From: Gaeumannomyces sp. JS-464 | Taxonomy: Eukaryota; Ascomycota; Sordariomycetes; Magnaporthales; Magnaporthaceae | Assembly: GCA_002197995.1 (NCBI GenBank) | Contig: NGZR01000001.1 | Span: forward strand, 8,370,001-8,434,000 | Direction: 5' to 3' | Length of the DNA stretch: 64,000 nt | Shown here: one piece after another, positions 48,224 through 59,887 of the stretch | Layout of the letters: each line of letters starts with the position of its first letter | How positions within the stretch are numbered: position 1 is the stretch's first letter | The notes under the pieces: generated by a model | Seen by the model: only the letters and a program-made list of their open reading frames with translations | The model's database searches: none | What the model was told of the DNA's origin: nothing | Made by a program: the position numbers and the translations under genes

Positions 48224-50435
48224 GGGTTTAAACCTTCTTTTTGTAAAAAGGCACTAACCCTGGAAAGGGCCGTTGCAGCTCCCTTACAAAAGGGATTGGA
48301 GGCCTCCCTTAGCCCCCTTTAAATAAAAAGGAGAACAGAAAAACCAAGAGGAATAAAAACTAGTTTTGCACATGTGCCTTTTTGTTTTACTACTTAGGAG
48401 ATCGTTCCGACCTTTTATCCAATCCTATCGACAGGCGTAGATTTTTTGGAGTGGCCAACAGGGGGAGGTCCGACTTACCCCGCTACCCATCCAACCACCA
48501 TTACCATTTCTAGCTGCTTTTAGCGACCTCCAGTGGGAATGTCGTACTATGCTGGCGGGGGGGTGCTGCTCACATAATAACAAGATTAAAGCGTTATCCT
48601 ATTATTGGTGGGGTGTTTAAACAGGAATAATCAGTCGGAAAGTCACCGAGTGCCGCCGGGTAAAGGGCTACCCCCGACTCCCGGTGAGTATGATAAGACT
48701 CGGCCCCACAACGGGGAGTGGTGGTAGGAGCGTGCCGTGCCGCGGGCAGATATGATGCATGAAAAAAGATAAGAGGATCATATCGCGTATTCCTTTCTGC
48801 ACACGCGGGTACTCGGAACATTTGAATCCCACTCTCCGCCCAAACCCAAATGAATGTGTCCGAAATGTCTCCTTTGGTCCCAATTAAAAAAACTTTGGCC
48901 ATTTGGTGCTGCAATAAAATACAACCCCTTGCGAAAACCTGCTTATATTTTCGCGCGCTGGTTTTCCGCGGGCGGCTGTTACTAATTTAAAAAATAAAAA
49001 AACTATTGGTAGCCGCAAAAAAAATGCATCCAGGATGGGGGGGATTGTTCCTGCTGCAATTTTTGCTCCTTTTGGTCCAAACATTTTTCGTTCGAACTGC
49101 GCCTATCGATTAGGGTGGCACGGCTTTTAAAATCTTTTTTTTTTTGAGCTTAGGTCGTCGCTTTTGTGCCTGGCCCATTTATGCTTTTGGTCCCTGCAGC
49201 CAGCCCGGTCGAGCCTCGCATACCAAGGACGGTGTTTCATTTCACTAGATCCTCTTTTTGTTCTCATCCCACCTTTGTCACTTAATTAACTTAATCATAC
49301 AGCTCCGTTGGCCCTCCAGAGGCCGGGGTCGGTCAAAGCTCTACAAGGATTTTATGTGCATCAAACCAAATCAAGTCCTATTTCTGGAAGAAAAGGATCC
49401 AGTAGCCTACATACAGGGGCCTGCAGATTCCCCCTTGCCTGTATGTACGCTTCATTGGAGCTTTTTTTGGCCTACGCCGCTTCAACGCATGTGGTATAAG
49501 ATGACACACCCGCCTCGGCATGTTCAAACTCGGCCCAGCCGTCCGTATGAGCGACCACAGGGACTGTTCCCAGGGTAGGTATACATGGAAGGGAGCAAAG
49601 GATGAAAACAACTCACCAGCCAAACGCTCTCTTTTTTTTTTTTTACTTGAATCTTTTTAGTGAGTGGCTGGGCGGCGGGCCGGGCCCTTCCTCACAGGCT
49701 AGGCAGGTTGGGCCGAGGATGACGTGAGCATTAGATCCCGTTGTTCTTCGGCCCCGAGCACCCCACGCCCCCGGAATAATATTGAACCCTTGCCCCTTGT
49801 TGGATTCAAACTTGCTCAAAGCTGCCATCAGGGTGCGCAACGTCCCGGGTCAGGAAGCCCGCATCTGGGTTGATGACTCCTCCCACCCCACCACAAAGTC
49901 CAGTGTAGCCCTGCAAGGAGATCAGCCTGATTACGGCAGCCGTGTAAAGAGACCGATTTGCCGCTTACCATTATTGGACTTACTGCGTATGTTGGTAGAG
50001 GGTCGCTTTGGCGGCACAGCGGGCAAGGCCCACAATAGTTGTTGAGCTGTTCCGGCCGGCCTGGACCGTAGAGACAGCGCAGCCTATTGGTCGATGCCAC
50101 GATTGGCAGCGAGCCAGAGCCCGCCATCCTTCGTGGGGAGCCCTAGGGCTCGGTGGCGGGCCCAGGCCCAAATAAGACAGATTTAGTTACCCCGCAATGG
50201 ATGGCCATGGCGCATATGCGTGCGTTGTATTTTAAACGTTTGTGAGCCCGGGCTTTTCGTCCCCCGTTTACATTCGCTGTTCGCTGCCTTCAGGTGGGGA
50301 CAACGGCATGGCGCACCTGCATTAATTATTATGACATGTGCGCCCGTCCATTATAGCTGATCGATTGTGGTACTGTTACCTTGCCACGGGCACTCTGCAT
50401 GGCCGTCTCGCCCCGCCGATCAGGCTCCCCGAGCC
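48224..50435. other. Spacer between repeats and gene cluster; no gene recognised
   Basis: Base composition is intermediate and the heavy transition load of the left side is absent. Several open frames of 60-110 codons exist on both strands (for example 48594-48914 minus and 49258-49578 plus), but they overlap one another and show no family motif or splice pattern I recognise. The last few hundred bases presumably hold the promoter of the regulator gene. Confidence 0.5.
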
Positions 50436-52082
50436 ATGTCCCTTGTCACACTCTCGGCCGCCGACAGTGCCAAAGCTAAGAACAGCAGGGGCTACTCCAA
50501 CGAGCCGCCCAGGAAGCTCCGCTCGGCCTGCAACGCCTGCCACGAGGTCAAGCTCCGCTGCACAGGCGAGCAGCCCTGTGCCCGCTGCCGTGCCCGCCAC
50601 GTGTCCTGCGTGTATGGCTACACGGCCCGCATCGGTAAACCAAAGGGTAGCAAGAACAAGAAGACCCTGGAGAGACTGAGACTCCTAGAGGAACAACCAC
50701 AACAACAACAACAACAACAACAACAGCAGCAGCAGCAGCAGCCCAACTGCTCGCCGACCCCGGAGCAGCAGGAGGCCGGTGGTCAAGAGTCAAAGCCCCA
50801 CCGGGAGCACATCCAGGACCACGACTCCGAAGCATTCCGCGAAAACAGGGCGGCCGAGAGCACCAGTACACGGAAACAAGAAGAGCCCGCCTCGAACCAG
50901 GGAGCTACCCCGGGAAGCGTCGACGGCGAGCAAGCTCATCATATTAATATTGTGAGCGACACTGCAATGTACATGCATGATCGCCGCAACCCAAGACCGG
51001 GCTTGGCCCAGCAGGTCCAGGATGAGCCAAGAGAAGCACGCAATGACGTGATCGTCGTTGGTGCCACACATGATGGCCAGACAAAAGGTCAGTGATTAAC
51101 ATCGAGTCTCTTTACTTAATTAACATCAACCTAAACCCCGTGGAACACCATGTCAACAATACATGGATTATTCTTTTTGCTTGCGCATCGTCCCTGATCT
51201 TGGTTTGTACCCAGGCTGGCTTGCTGATATCAACCAACCACGTCGGTGATTGCTTGTTGGCCTCCAGCAACCGCAGACACCGAGGCCCCGACGGAGCACG
51301 GATGGTGGCCAGACTCCCCTGGCCACCGTGGGCATGGTCGACTTCACTCTGTCGGCCACATGTCCGGGCCGCCTGGCAACGACGAGGGAGGGGGACACCA
51401 CCACCACAACCACCATCCCTTGGACGGGACAGGCGACCCATTCGTTGGTAGCCAGCTGTGGGAGGGCTCCCCTTCCAACTTCCTGTCTCCGATACCGTCC
51501 ATCGACCAAGATGGCGGCTTCACGAGGGATGCATTCGTCACATCGGCGATTGAGACGCCCATGTTTGCGCCGCTGTTAGACCGCGAGCAGCGCGCCAAGG
51601 CAGAGGCGCCCGAACGCAGAGGGCCTCGACGGCAGGATTCGTCAGACAGGCCAAGGCGTCGCCGCGTCCAAGGCAGCGTCAGCGACGCAGGTTCATCCAG
51701 TGCGCCATCAACCCCCCTTCCCATCCTCCAAAGACCTACAATTCTCTTCTGTGTGACTGCCACAGAAAGCTGATTATGGGATTGCTTACTATAAATGCAG
51801 ACCTGATGGACCTAGATTCGGAATTCGTCGACGTCGAGGCGTTCCAGGCACTCCTCAGCGGGGGCAACATGACCCCTCCCAATCAGGACATCCACCAGCA
51901 CTCCATTTCCGAAATGGTGATCGACCCGGCCGTCGTCGGCAACGTGGCCAGACAAAGCAGTATCAGCGACAGCGGCCATCGGGACACAGGCAATAGCAGA
52001 AGCAGCAACGTCGGCGCCGGCGGTGACAAGAACAGCCGGAGCGGCACCACGGGCAGCACTATGATGAGGCCAGGAGGCGGTG

Positions 52083-52123
<41 letters not shown>

Positions 52124-53079
52124 GGCGGGGGCGGCGGTACTGCCGATATTAACCACCACCGGCACTCAGCGGAAGCGACGGCCACGGTCGGGGACTGCTC
52201 GGCAGCGCGGACCCCTTCGACTGCTACCGTCAGCAGGTGTCGGAGCTGTGCAGACTCAAGGCGGCCGAGCAGAGCCGCCGCCCCTTGCGCACCGACACGG
52301 TCCTGGCCACGGTCGCGCACGTGCTCGAGTCGAGCGACCGTCTGCTGCGCTGCCGCCTGTGCTCGCACGACTGCGACTTCCAATTCCTGATCGTCATGGC
52401 CCTGCGCATCATCGTGCGCTGGATGGAGGGCGTGGTGGCCGGAGGAGGAGGGGGCGGCAGCGGGGCCTCTCGTCACGACGGTGGCGGAGGTGCAAGCGGC
52501 GTAGGGGCAGCAGCAGGTGGTGGCGGCGGTGTTAAATTGACGCTTGGCACGTGGGAGATCTCGGGGGGGAAGGCGTTGCCGTCACAAACGTGCTGATCCA
52601 GCGCTCCGCCCAGAGGACGGCCTGTCTGCTGGCCTCGATCAACCAGCGGCTCGTCCGGCCGGGTGCCACAGGAGGTGCCAGGAACGCCAGCGGAGGGCGC
52701 ATGGCGGGGGATTCGGGAGCTGGCGCTGTGTTGGTCGAGCGGGAACGGCCGGACTTGGGACGAGGCCTGCCTCAAGGCGTGTCTTCGGAAACTGGAAGCC
52801 GAGCTGGCACGCGTGATTCCGGGGAAGCCGGACGACACTGGACGGCTTGTAGCGCTTGCTCTTCTTCTTTTCTTTTTTATTCCTTGTCTTTTTGATGATG
52901 TTGCCGGTTTTGGTCTATTTTTTGCCTCTTTAAATCTTGTCATCAAGAAATGCGCAGCAAACGCCGGTTTTTGCTGGACCTGGTCACCCAGAAAGAGTTG
53001 GGACGATGCACCATACACGATGGAAAGGGAAAAAAAGCTAGTTAACGTTACCCAAACATTAAAAAAGCTTGACAGTTAA
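50436..53079 (+). CDS. Zn2Cys6 transcription factor, AflR/GliZ-like cluster regulator (frame-disrupted)
   Basis: The likely start is ATG 50436 ('MSLVTLSAADSAK'); an upstream in-frame ATG at 50367 is less likely. Residues about 35-61 form a Zn2Cys6 DNA-binding cluster: C-x2-C-x6-C-x5-C-x2-C-x6-C ('CNACHEVKLRC', 'CARCRARHVSC'). A basic stretch and a run of about 15 Gln (50,700-50,745) follow. A first intron probably runs 51088 to 51267 or 51276, and a second is 51751-51800 (50 nt, phase-consistent). The C-terminal part carries an AflR-type block ('ELCRLKAAEQSRRPLRTDTV', 'CRLCSHDCDFQFLIVMALRI'). The frame changes near 52,150-52,195, at a G run near 52,565 and again between 52,650 and 52,760. Located at the cluster edge, it probably activates the neighbouring genes. 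The 3' end is uncertain. Confidence 0.8.
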
Positions 53080-53149
53080 CCCGCTATTATGACAAATTCA
53101 ACGCACAACTTTCTTCCGTAACTCACTTTGACCGCGCCCAGCCAACCAC

Positions 53150-54616
53150 TTATCCAGCCATATCCGGCAATGGCCGGGCCATGGGATAAGCCGCCGCGAT
53201 TCCCCGGCGGAACTCATCCGTCCAGAGTGGCAAGATCTTATCCTCCTCCTCCATCACACGACTGCAGTCGCCGTCCCTTTTCTGCCCGTCTCCAGCAAGA
53301 CGAGCGGCGACCGCCTCGACCTCCTCGAGGACCCTGAGCACGTTGGCGCCCATGGCCCTCTCCACGTCGGCCGGGTCGACCCCCCGGTGGAGCAACTCCG
53401 CCACGAGGTCGGGCATCTTTGAGACGTCCTCGAGCCCCGCGACGGCGCGCGCCATGCCGTCGTGGTCCGAGCCGATGCCGACGTGGCCCCAGCCGACGAG
53501 GCCGCCGACGTGCTGCATGTGGCTCGCCACGTCAGAAAGGGACGCCGACGCCGCCGGATCGTCGTCCGCGGACGAGAACTCGGGCACGAAGGACACCATC
53601 AGCACCCCGCCGTTGGCCCCGAGCAGCGAGAGGACGCGGTCCGTCACGTTGCGCCGGTGCGGGCACAGCGCGTGAGCGGACGAGTGGGAAAACACCACAG
53701 GCGCCTTCGAGAGCTCAAGCACGTCGGTGGCAGTCTTCTCACTGGTGTGCGACAGGTCAATCACCCTGTATTTTTTTTCACGCCGCGTGAGTGCGATTCG
53801 AAACACGTCAGCTCTTCTGCAGTTTCTCTTCGACTTGTCCGCCCTATGCTACTCTCTACTTACATGCCAAGTCGGTTCATCTCCCGGACAATGCTCCTCC
53901 CGGACTCGGAAAGGCCGTCGTGGGCCGGGGTTTGCGAAGTCTGTTGATGATGCGACGGTCAGCAGAAGCACGAACCCATGCACGAGAGGACAGCAGAAAA
54001 GAAGGAGCACAGGGAAAAAAAGATACCCACAGCGCTATCGGCAAACGAGTTGTTATGGTTATGCGTCAGCGTCGCCATCCTCACGCCGAGGCCGTGATAC
54101 ATCCTCAGCACGCTGAAGCTGTTGCCGATCTGGTGCAAGCCCTCGATGGAAAGGAAGCTGGCGACCCTGCCCCGCGAGAACGCGGCCCGGGCCTCTGCGG
54201 CCGTCCGCGCGAGCGCGAGGTGCTGGGTACTTGGCCACCAGCCTGTGCACCAGGTCGATCTGCTGCAGCGTGTCACGGATCGTCTCGAGGTAGCCGCCGT
54301 CGTCGAACACGTTGTTCTTGTCCTGGGCGGGGCTTTTGGTTTTGAGGTTTGCTCTCGTCCGCCTGCATCAGACAGCTATTTCCAGACAAAGATTTGGTCT
54401 AACTACCTGGCGGCTTGCTATTGCCACCAGAGGCGGGAGCTTGGGGGCTACTTACCAGTCGACATAGGTGCTCCAAAAGATGGCTCCCATGTGGCCCTTG
54501 CGTAGCCTCGCGACGTCGACGTGCCCGACAAGCTCCGCATCTGCATCGAAACAGCGAGTATAGATGCGGTTGTGATAATAGCCGCGGATGACGTTTGCCC
54601 AGTCATTATGTCCGTC
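53150..54616 (-). CDS. gliJ: Membrane-dipeptidase-family peptidase, GliJ type
   Basis: A renal-dipeptidase-like (M19) zinc peptidase. In gliotoxin synthesis GliJ removes glycine from Cys-Gly adducts after GliK has acted. Inferred exons, in coding order, are about 54616-54456, 54362-54031, 53940-53864 and 53765-53150, with 90-98 nt GT...AG introns between them. Zinc-ligand motifs are visible: D-G-H-N-D at the very start, '[11 protein letters not shown]' (bridging Glu), 'VFSHSSA' and 'HRRNVTD' (His ligands) and 'GIGSDHDG'. The frame changes by one base at about 54,225. No N-terminal residues before D-G-H-N-D can be found: a stop lies just upstream and the aminotransferase gene ends 38 bp away. 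The start is therefore missing, hidden in a tiny exon, or lost. It faces the regulator tail to tail. Confidence 0.85.
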
Positions 54617-54653
54617 TTTTTAGATTTCCTTGGTCAGTTAAGCAAAGCACCGC

Positions 54654-56166
54654 CTAGGCATCATCCCACTCCCCTCCGGATGTAGTGAAAGTCGTACCAA
54701 TGGTGGGAGACCGATGCATCATCTCGCGGGCCTGCCGTCGGTCAAGCGACTGCTGGACGCCGTCCAGGACACTCCCGAGCCTCCGCAGGGCCTCGGCCAA
54801 CACTTCGGGCGCCACCGAAAAGACGATTCGGAACCAGCCGTGCTCCTTGTGATGGTAGTTCTTGCCTGGAACCAACCCGAGCTTCTCCCGGGTGAGGCCC
54901 TTAATGACCAGCGCCTCCTCCTCGGGGGTACCTCGACGGCCAAGGCGGGCAAAAACGCACAGCCCGGCGTGGACCGGCTCGTACTCGACCCAGCGCCTGT
55001 CCAGAAAGTTGCGCATGGTGCGGTACGCAGCGGCCAGCCTGCGACGGCTCGTCTCCAGCAGGCCGTGGCGGGACGAGAGCTCAAGGAGCGAAGGCGTGAC
55101 TGCGGCTGTCAAGGAGGATACGCCGGCGTTGGTGATGAGCGCAGAGCCAAGCCGGATGTCCTTGTTTCCCTGGTCTACAATTACACCCTGCAGTTATGCA
55201 AGGACAAAGAAAATAAACGGCGGTTAGAAGCTAATGAATCCTGAATTTTCCTTACTCATTACCAGGGGCACGGAGGCAAAAAACAAGTTAAACCCACCAT
55301 CCTGACACCGCTGCAGCCAAAGTCCTTGCTCAGAGAGTATATCGTGTGCGTCCAAGGCAGGAGTTCGTCATCGACGTCGATGGAGAGAATCGAGCAGAAG
55401 TCCCCGGGGCGGTGTCGACCCCGTCGCCCCCGAACGCGGACATGGCGTAGACTTCGTCCGAGATGTAGTGCAGCCCGCGGCGGCTGCAAAACTCGAGCAT
55501 GGCCCGGATCGTCTCGGGCGGGTAGCAGCGGCCGAGCGGGTTGTGCGGGTTGCAGACGAGCAAGGCGCGGACGGGCACCTCCTGGGCGGTTGCAGCGTCC
55601 AGGGCGGCCTCGTAGTGGCGCACGCACGACGGCGAGAGCGGATCCTCATGACCGCCTTCGCCCGTATCCTCCTCCACAACACCCCGCACGTCGACGGGGA
55701 CGACGCGGACGCCGCACGTCGAGCCAAGCGCCAGGTCGAGCCCGCTCCAGTAGGGCGTCGCGATCAGCACCCCCTCGCCCGGGCCGCAGACGTGAAAGGC
55801 CAGGGCGGAGAGAGCCTGGTTCGCGCCAGCGGCGAGCACTAGGTGCTGCGGCGCAACCGGGCGGACGGGGCGAAAGTTGTCGTTGAAGAAGGCCGCCAAG
55901 GCCTCGCGCGTGCGCGTGTCGCCCCCCACGCCGGCGGGGTACGAGAGGTGCGCGGCCGAGAAGCTGGTCTGGACGGCTGCGTGCACCGTCTCGAGCACGA
56001 GGTCGCGGACGAGCACATTCTCCGCCTGGGTCAGGTCTATGTGCTTAACTTCGGAACCACCTCCAGCCTTCTCGCCGCCGGCTTGGGTTTCGGTCGATGC
56101 ATGGTGCTGTTTCAAAAGATCCGGAATGACGACCTCGACGTTATGTTTGCTTCTTGAAGACAGCAT
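54654..56166 (-). CDS. gliI: PLP aminotransferase-fold C-S lyase, GliI type
   Basis: A fold-type I PLP enzyme of the ACC-synthase/aminotransferase family. GliI-type members cleave the C-S bonds of bis-cysteinyl diketopiperazines to give the dithiol of ETPs. The start is taken as ATG 56166 ('MLSSRSKHNVEVV'), as in family members, rather than 56229. Motifs are 'LSYPAGVGGDTRTREALAAF', 'LLVCNPHNPLGRCY' (Asn for the PLP ring), 'ISDEVYAMSAF' (Asp/Tyr) and the lysine block 'YSLSKDFGCSGVR' with the Schiff-base Lys. One intron runs 55188-55297 (110 nt). The frame changes by one base at a G/C run near 55,402-55,409, just before the lysine block. The neighbours gliJ and gliK support the pathway. The gene is divergent from reductase 1. 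Confidence 0.88.
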
Positions 56167-56480
56167 CTTGGTGTCCTGAAGCTGCATTATAGAACCCTGC
56201 CGTAGGTCTCCAAGGCACGTGAAAGACATATGCCATTCTGGGCATCACAGATGGCCTGTATTAGTTGTTGGCTTCAGGTGCTCCCGAGGGTCGTCATCGT
56301 GTCCACCGGGCGAGGCCCGCGGCCACTAAATCGCAATACTCGCCGAAAAGCCCCGTAAAAACCTTTTTCTTATACTGCCGACTATCCCCTGTAGCCCAAA
56401 GCAAGCCAGCGCATTGCCACTCGATTCAATATCTGCACACGTTCGTAACTTATATACCTATACAAAAACACAAAGCTATC
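56167..56480. promoter_or_regulatory. Divergent promoter between aminotransferase and reductase 1
   Basis: A 314-bp gap separates two start codons pointing away from each other, so a shared control region is likely. A TATA-like TTATATACC lies about 30 bp before ATG 56481. I looked for the palindrome TCGG-N3-CCGA reported for GliZ and did not see it here. Confidence 0.5.
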
Positions 56481-57764
56481 ATGTCAAACGTCGCTCTGGT
56501 CTGGGGCGCCTCGGGCATATCGGGCTGGGGCGTGACGGCGTCTCTGCTGCGCCCAGAGACTCGCGGCAACTTCAGCCGAGTCATCGCCGTATCGAAGCGT
56601 GCTCTCGACGCGGCCGAGGCTGGGTTCCCAGACTGCGAGCGCCTCTCCCTATGCTCAGGCATCGATCTGCAGCGTGACGACGCCGGCGCAGTGGCCCGGA
56701 AGCTGCGCGAGCTCGTGCCAGGCGTCGAGGCGACCACGCACGTCTTCTACGCGGCCTTCGCGACTTCTCACACCGACAACCAGCTAGTCATGAAGTCGGT
56801 AAACACCAGGATGCTATCGACCGCGGTCCGCGCCGTCGAGGCCGTCGCGCCGGGGCTGGCCTTTGTCGGGCTGCAGACCGGCTCCAATGTGAGCACACAT
56901 CATCAGAAGGGACTCCGGGCCGCGTAGCGGGATCTCAGGTTCCAGCCAGTTAACTAAGAATCCTACCAATTTACAGCACTATGGAATCCTATTCGCCGAC
57001 GTGCTCGGCTCCGACTTTGGCCCGGCCCCGCTGCGCGAGGACCTACCGCGGCTCCCACCGCCTCTGAGCGACTCTCTGATGTTCTACGCCATGGCCGACG
57101 AGATGGCGGAGCTGTCCAAGGGAGGTTGTGGCGATGGCTCGACATCCGGCCCGACATGATCGTGGGCCACCCGCCGCGGCCCAACGCGCACAGCATCGCC
57201 GAGTCGCTCGGCTCGTTCCTGGCCTTCCACAAGTTCCTCGCCGGCGCCGACAAGATGGCCGTCGTCCCGTTTCCAGGCTCGAGGCGGGCTTGGGAGGCAA
57301 GGTTCAGCCTGACGGGGCAGGACGTGCTCGGCGACTTTGCCGTTCACCTGGCCACCGAGGAGGTGGCCAGCGGCGAAGCCTTCAACGTGGCTGACGGCGA
57401 GGTGACGAGCTGGTCGGAGCTCTGGGTACCCCTGGCGGCCTACTGGGGTCTCGAGGGGACGGGCCCGGCGGTGGACGGCGCCGATACGCAGAGCTGGGTG
57501 CTCGCCCACACGGACGGGGTGCGCGCTTGGGAGGAGCAGCACGGCCTGCTCCCCAACAGGCTGCTGGGCGTGCCGTGGCGGTACTTTGACTGGGCGCTGC
57601 AGATGGGAATGGATCGAGACCTCGACCTGGGCAAGAGCCGAGGCGTTGGGTTCACCAGCTCCGAGACGCATATCGAGAGCTTTGTCAAGGCGTGGAAGAG
57701 GCTGCAAGAGGCAAGGTACCTACCCGCGCCTGCCTCCCTCCGGCAGGCGAATGTCACTGCTTGA
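56481..57764 (+). CDS. PRISE-type short-chain reductase 1 (progesterone 5-beta-reductase/iridoid-synthase-like)
   Basis: An NAD(P)H-dependent SDR of the PRISE family, which reduces activated C=C bonds. ATG 56481 starts 'MSNVALVWGASGISGWGV', the nucleotide-binding loop at the N-terminus. Further family marks are 'THVFYAAF' and 'GLQTGSN' joined by splicing to 'HYGILFADVLG' (the Q-T-G-x-x-H-Y motif), then a 'RPDMIVG' block. 'VPWRYFDWALQMGMDRDLDL' and 'FVKAWKRLQ' near the end match the paralogue at 61700. One intron runs 56889-56976 (88 nt). The frame changes by one base near 57,119-57,123. The total of about 395 residues is usual for fungal members. The substrate is unknown. In this cluster it could reduce a dehydro-diketopiperazine or a side-chain enone, which is inference only. 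Confidence 0.87.
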
Positions 57765-58047
57765 TGTCCCCGACGATTCGCTGCCCAGAGTCCATCTCTC
57801 AGCCCGCCAAAATGAGGGGTATAAGTATTAAATGTTACATAACGTTAACTAAACAAATCGAGTGTTTTAGCCGTGGGACTGTGTGTAAACACATGTAGGT
57901 AACAAAACTTGCCGCAACGTTTCCACGTTGAATACCATACATCGACTTTGCCTGGTCATCATCCTTCTCTTTGGTGGACCTTCTCTTTTGTGGGTAGTTA
58001 CACTCGCATATGCCAACGCCGAATATTCTCGACTGCAAAAGTCCCTG
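57765..58047. other. Convergent 3' intergenic region
   Basis: A 283-bp gap between the stop of reductase 1 and the stop of the flavin monooxygenase gene. It should hold both 3' UTRs. No gene is seen. Confidence 0.5.
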
Positions 58048-59887
58048 TTACTTCGTCTTAGAATCAAACTCCTTCACGGCCTCGTTGGCAGCTATGATTG
58101 CCTCCCTCGCACCGGGCCAGACCGGCCGCTTGCCTGTCTCAAAGAACCGGTGGACAAAGGCGGTCTCGACGCCGTGGTTCATGAGCGCGCTCAAGCGCCT
58201 GTCGCGCAGCCAAAACGCCCAGCCCCTCCAGCCCCAGCCCAGGTTCTCCATGCCCGCGCCGGCGGTTCGCTCGAAGAAGCCCTGCCACGCCCACGCCTTG
58301 ACGGCCGAGTCGTAGGTCGAGGGGTCCACGCGCCGGCGCGACTCGATCCAACTCTGCCGCGACTCGATCTCGGCCTCCATGGCGCCCCGCGAGGGCAGCG
58401 GCGAGACGCCCCGCCAGAGGTTGCTCACGGCCATCGACACGACGTCGTTGAAGGCGAAGCCGTTGGTCTTGCCAAAGGCGAGGTGGTTGAGGAAGCAAAC
58501 CGAGTCGGCGTGCTCGGGCGGGAAGGTGTTCATGAAGAGGGGCTTGATCGTGCGGCAGTCCCCGTTGCCATCGTCATCATCAGCGTTCGAGGCCAGCCAG
58601 GGCGCCTGGGAGAAGTCGGCCTCGTAACCCGTGCAGCACACCACGGCGTCGACGCCGTCGACGACGGTGCCGTCATCGAACTCGAGCGCCGACGGCCCGA
58701 CGAAGCGGCGGAGCCCGTGCAAGGACTCGGCCCGGAGCGCAGCAGTGGGACGACCTCCTCGGCCGACGCCGGGTAGGCCAGCAGCACGCAGGGGGCCGGG
58801 GTCAGCCGCCAAGCCGGATCCAGGCCGCCCTCGGGCGACCAGCTGCGCGACATGAGCGCGTCGGTGGCCTTGTTGGCCAGCCAGATGGCGAGGCCCGGCA
58901 CCCAGTCCTGCAGGAGGAAGCCGACCTGGCGGCGCCGGCGCGTCACGGCCAGGTCTGCGGGCCGGCCGGTGCCCAGGCGCTTGAAGATGACGGCGCCGCG
59001 GCGGTGGGATGCGTAGACCTTGGAGGCGTGGGGCGCCAGTGCTGGGAGGACGTCGCCGGCTGTGCTGCCCAGGCCGATCACGATAACCTTTTTGCCGGCG
59101 AATTCCTCCGGGCTAGCCGCGCCAGTTAGTCACTGTTGTCGAGCGACAAAACATGGGGGCATGCGGAGAGCACTAACTTTCTGAACTGCTGCGAGTGGAT
59201 CAAGACGCCCGCGAACTTGTCCCGTCCCTCCAACTGGGGCATGCACGCCTTGGTCTGGGGGCCATGGGCAAAAACGACCCTGTCGAACTCCAGCTCGCTC
59301 GGTTGGCCACATATATCGAACTGCAACAGCCACTTGGTTTCATCGCGAGTCCTCCGAGACGACTTGGGGTTGCGTGAAACACAATGTCTTTGGCGAGGTC
59401 GAAGTTCTCTGCGTAGCTCTCGAGAAACTCTTGGAAGTCTGCCTGCGACAGGTAGGTTGGGTATTCTGCAAATCGCACACATGGTCAGTCCCATCGTGCA
59501 CTCTTATCGAGGGTGTGGGGAGGAGGGTGCAAGACGCACTGTCTGGGATCGGGTAGTCGGAAAAGCCGCAGGTGAATTTGCTGATGTTGGCCTTTGTGGT
59601 GGGCAGCGCCGTCGTCATGGCCGCGTCGTCCGTGTACGCCCACAGGCCGCCGACGCGGTCCCTCCGCTCGTACAACGTCACATCGAAGCCGTCATCCCGG
59701 AGCTGCTTGAGCATGGAGAGTCCGGCAGGGCCTTCAAGGATGGCCAAGCGGCATGCGGGCTCTCGTCGTCAGCCTTGCTTCGGAGTGAATGGGAAAGGAT
59801 CCGGCCGCCTGAGGGTGTTGCCGGGGTTCAAGAAGCTCACACACCTGCTCCAATCACTGCTACGTGATTTTTCCCAATGGCTGACAT
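58048..59887 (-). CDS. Flavin-containing monooxygenase
   Basis: A class B FAD/NADPH monooxygenase of FMO type. The start is ATG 59887 ('MSAIGKNHVAVIGAG'). Inferred exons are 59887-59845, 59731-59540, 59465-59178 and 59112-58048. Introns of 113, 74 and 65 nt keep the phase, and the first one splits the FAD loop G-A-G-P-A-G. Other motifs are 'YERRDRVGGLW', the FMO-identifying region 'FAGVLIHSQQF' (final Tyr replaced by Phe), the NADPH loop 'GLGSTAGD', and the FATGY-like 'VCCTGYEADF'. Frame changes occur near 59,350-59,356 and 58,747-58,749. FMOs oxygenate nitrogen, sulphur or carbon, and the target here is unknown. The usual thiol-oxidising enzyme of ETP clusters is the thioredoxin-reductase-like GliT, a different family, so this FMO is probably a tailoring enzyme. 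Confidence 0.87.

Noticed and set aside
48594..48914. 106-codon minus-strand open frame in the spacer
   Set aside because: There is no recognisable domain and another frame overlaps it on the same strand. Length alone is not evidence in GC-balanced DNA.
52137..52169. Possible 33-nt intron in the regulator explaining the frame change
   Set aside because: It is too short for a usual intron, and its length is divisible by three, so it would not change the frame.
53343..54505. Long plus-strand open frames opposite the dipeptidase
   Set aside because: They are antisense shadows in GC-rich coding DNA. The minus strand has the zinc-ligand motifs and introns.
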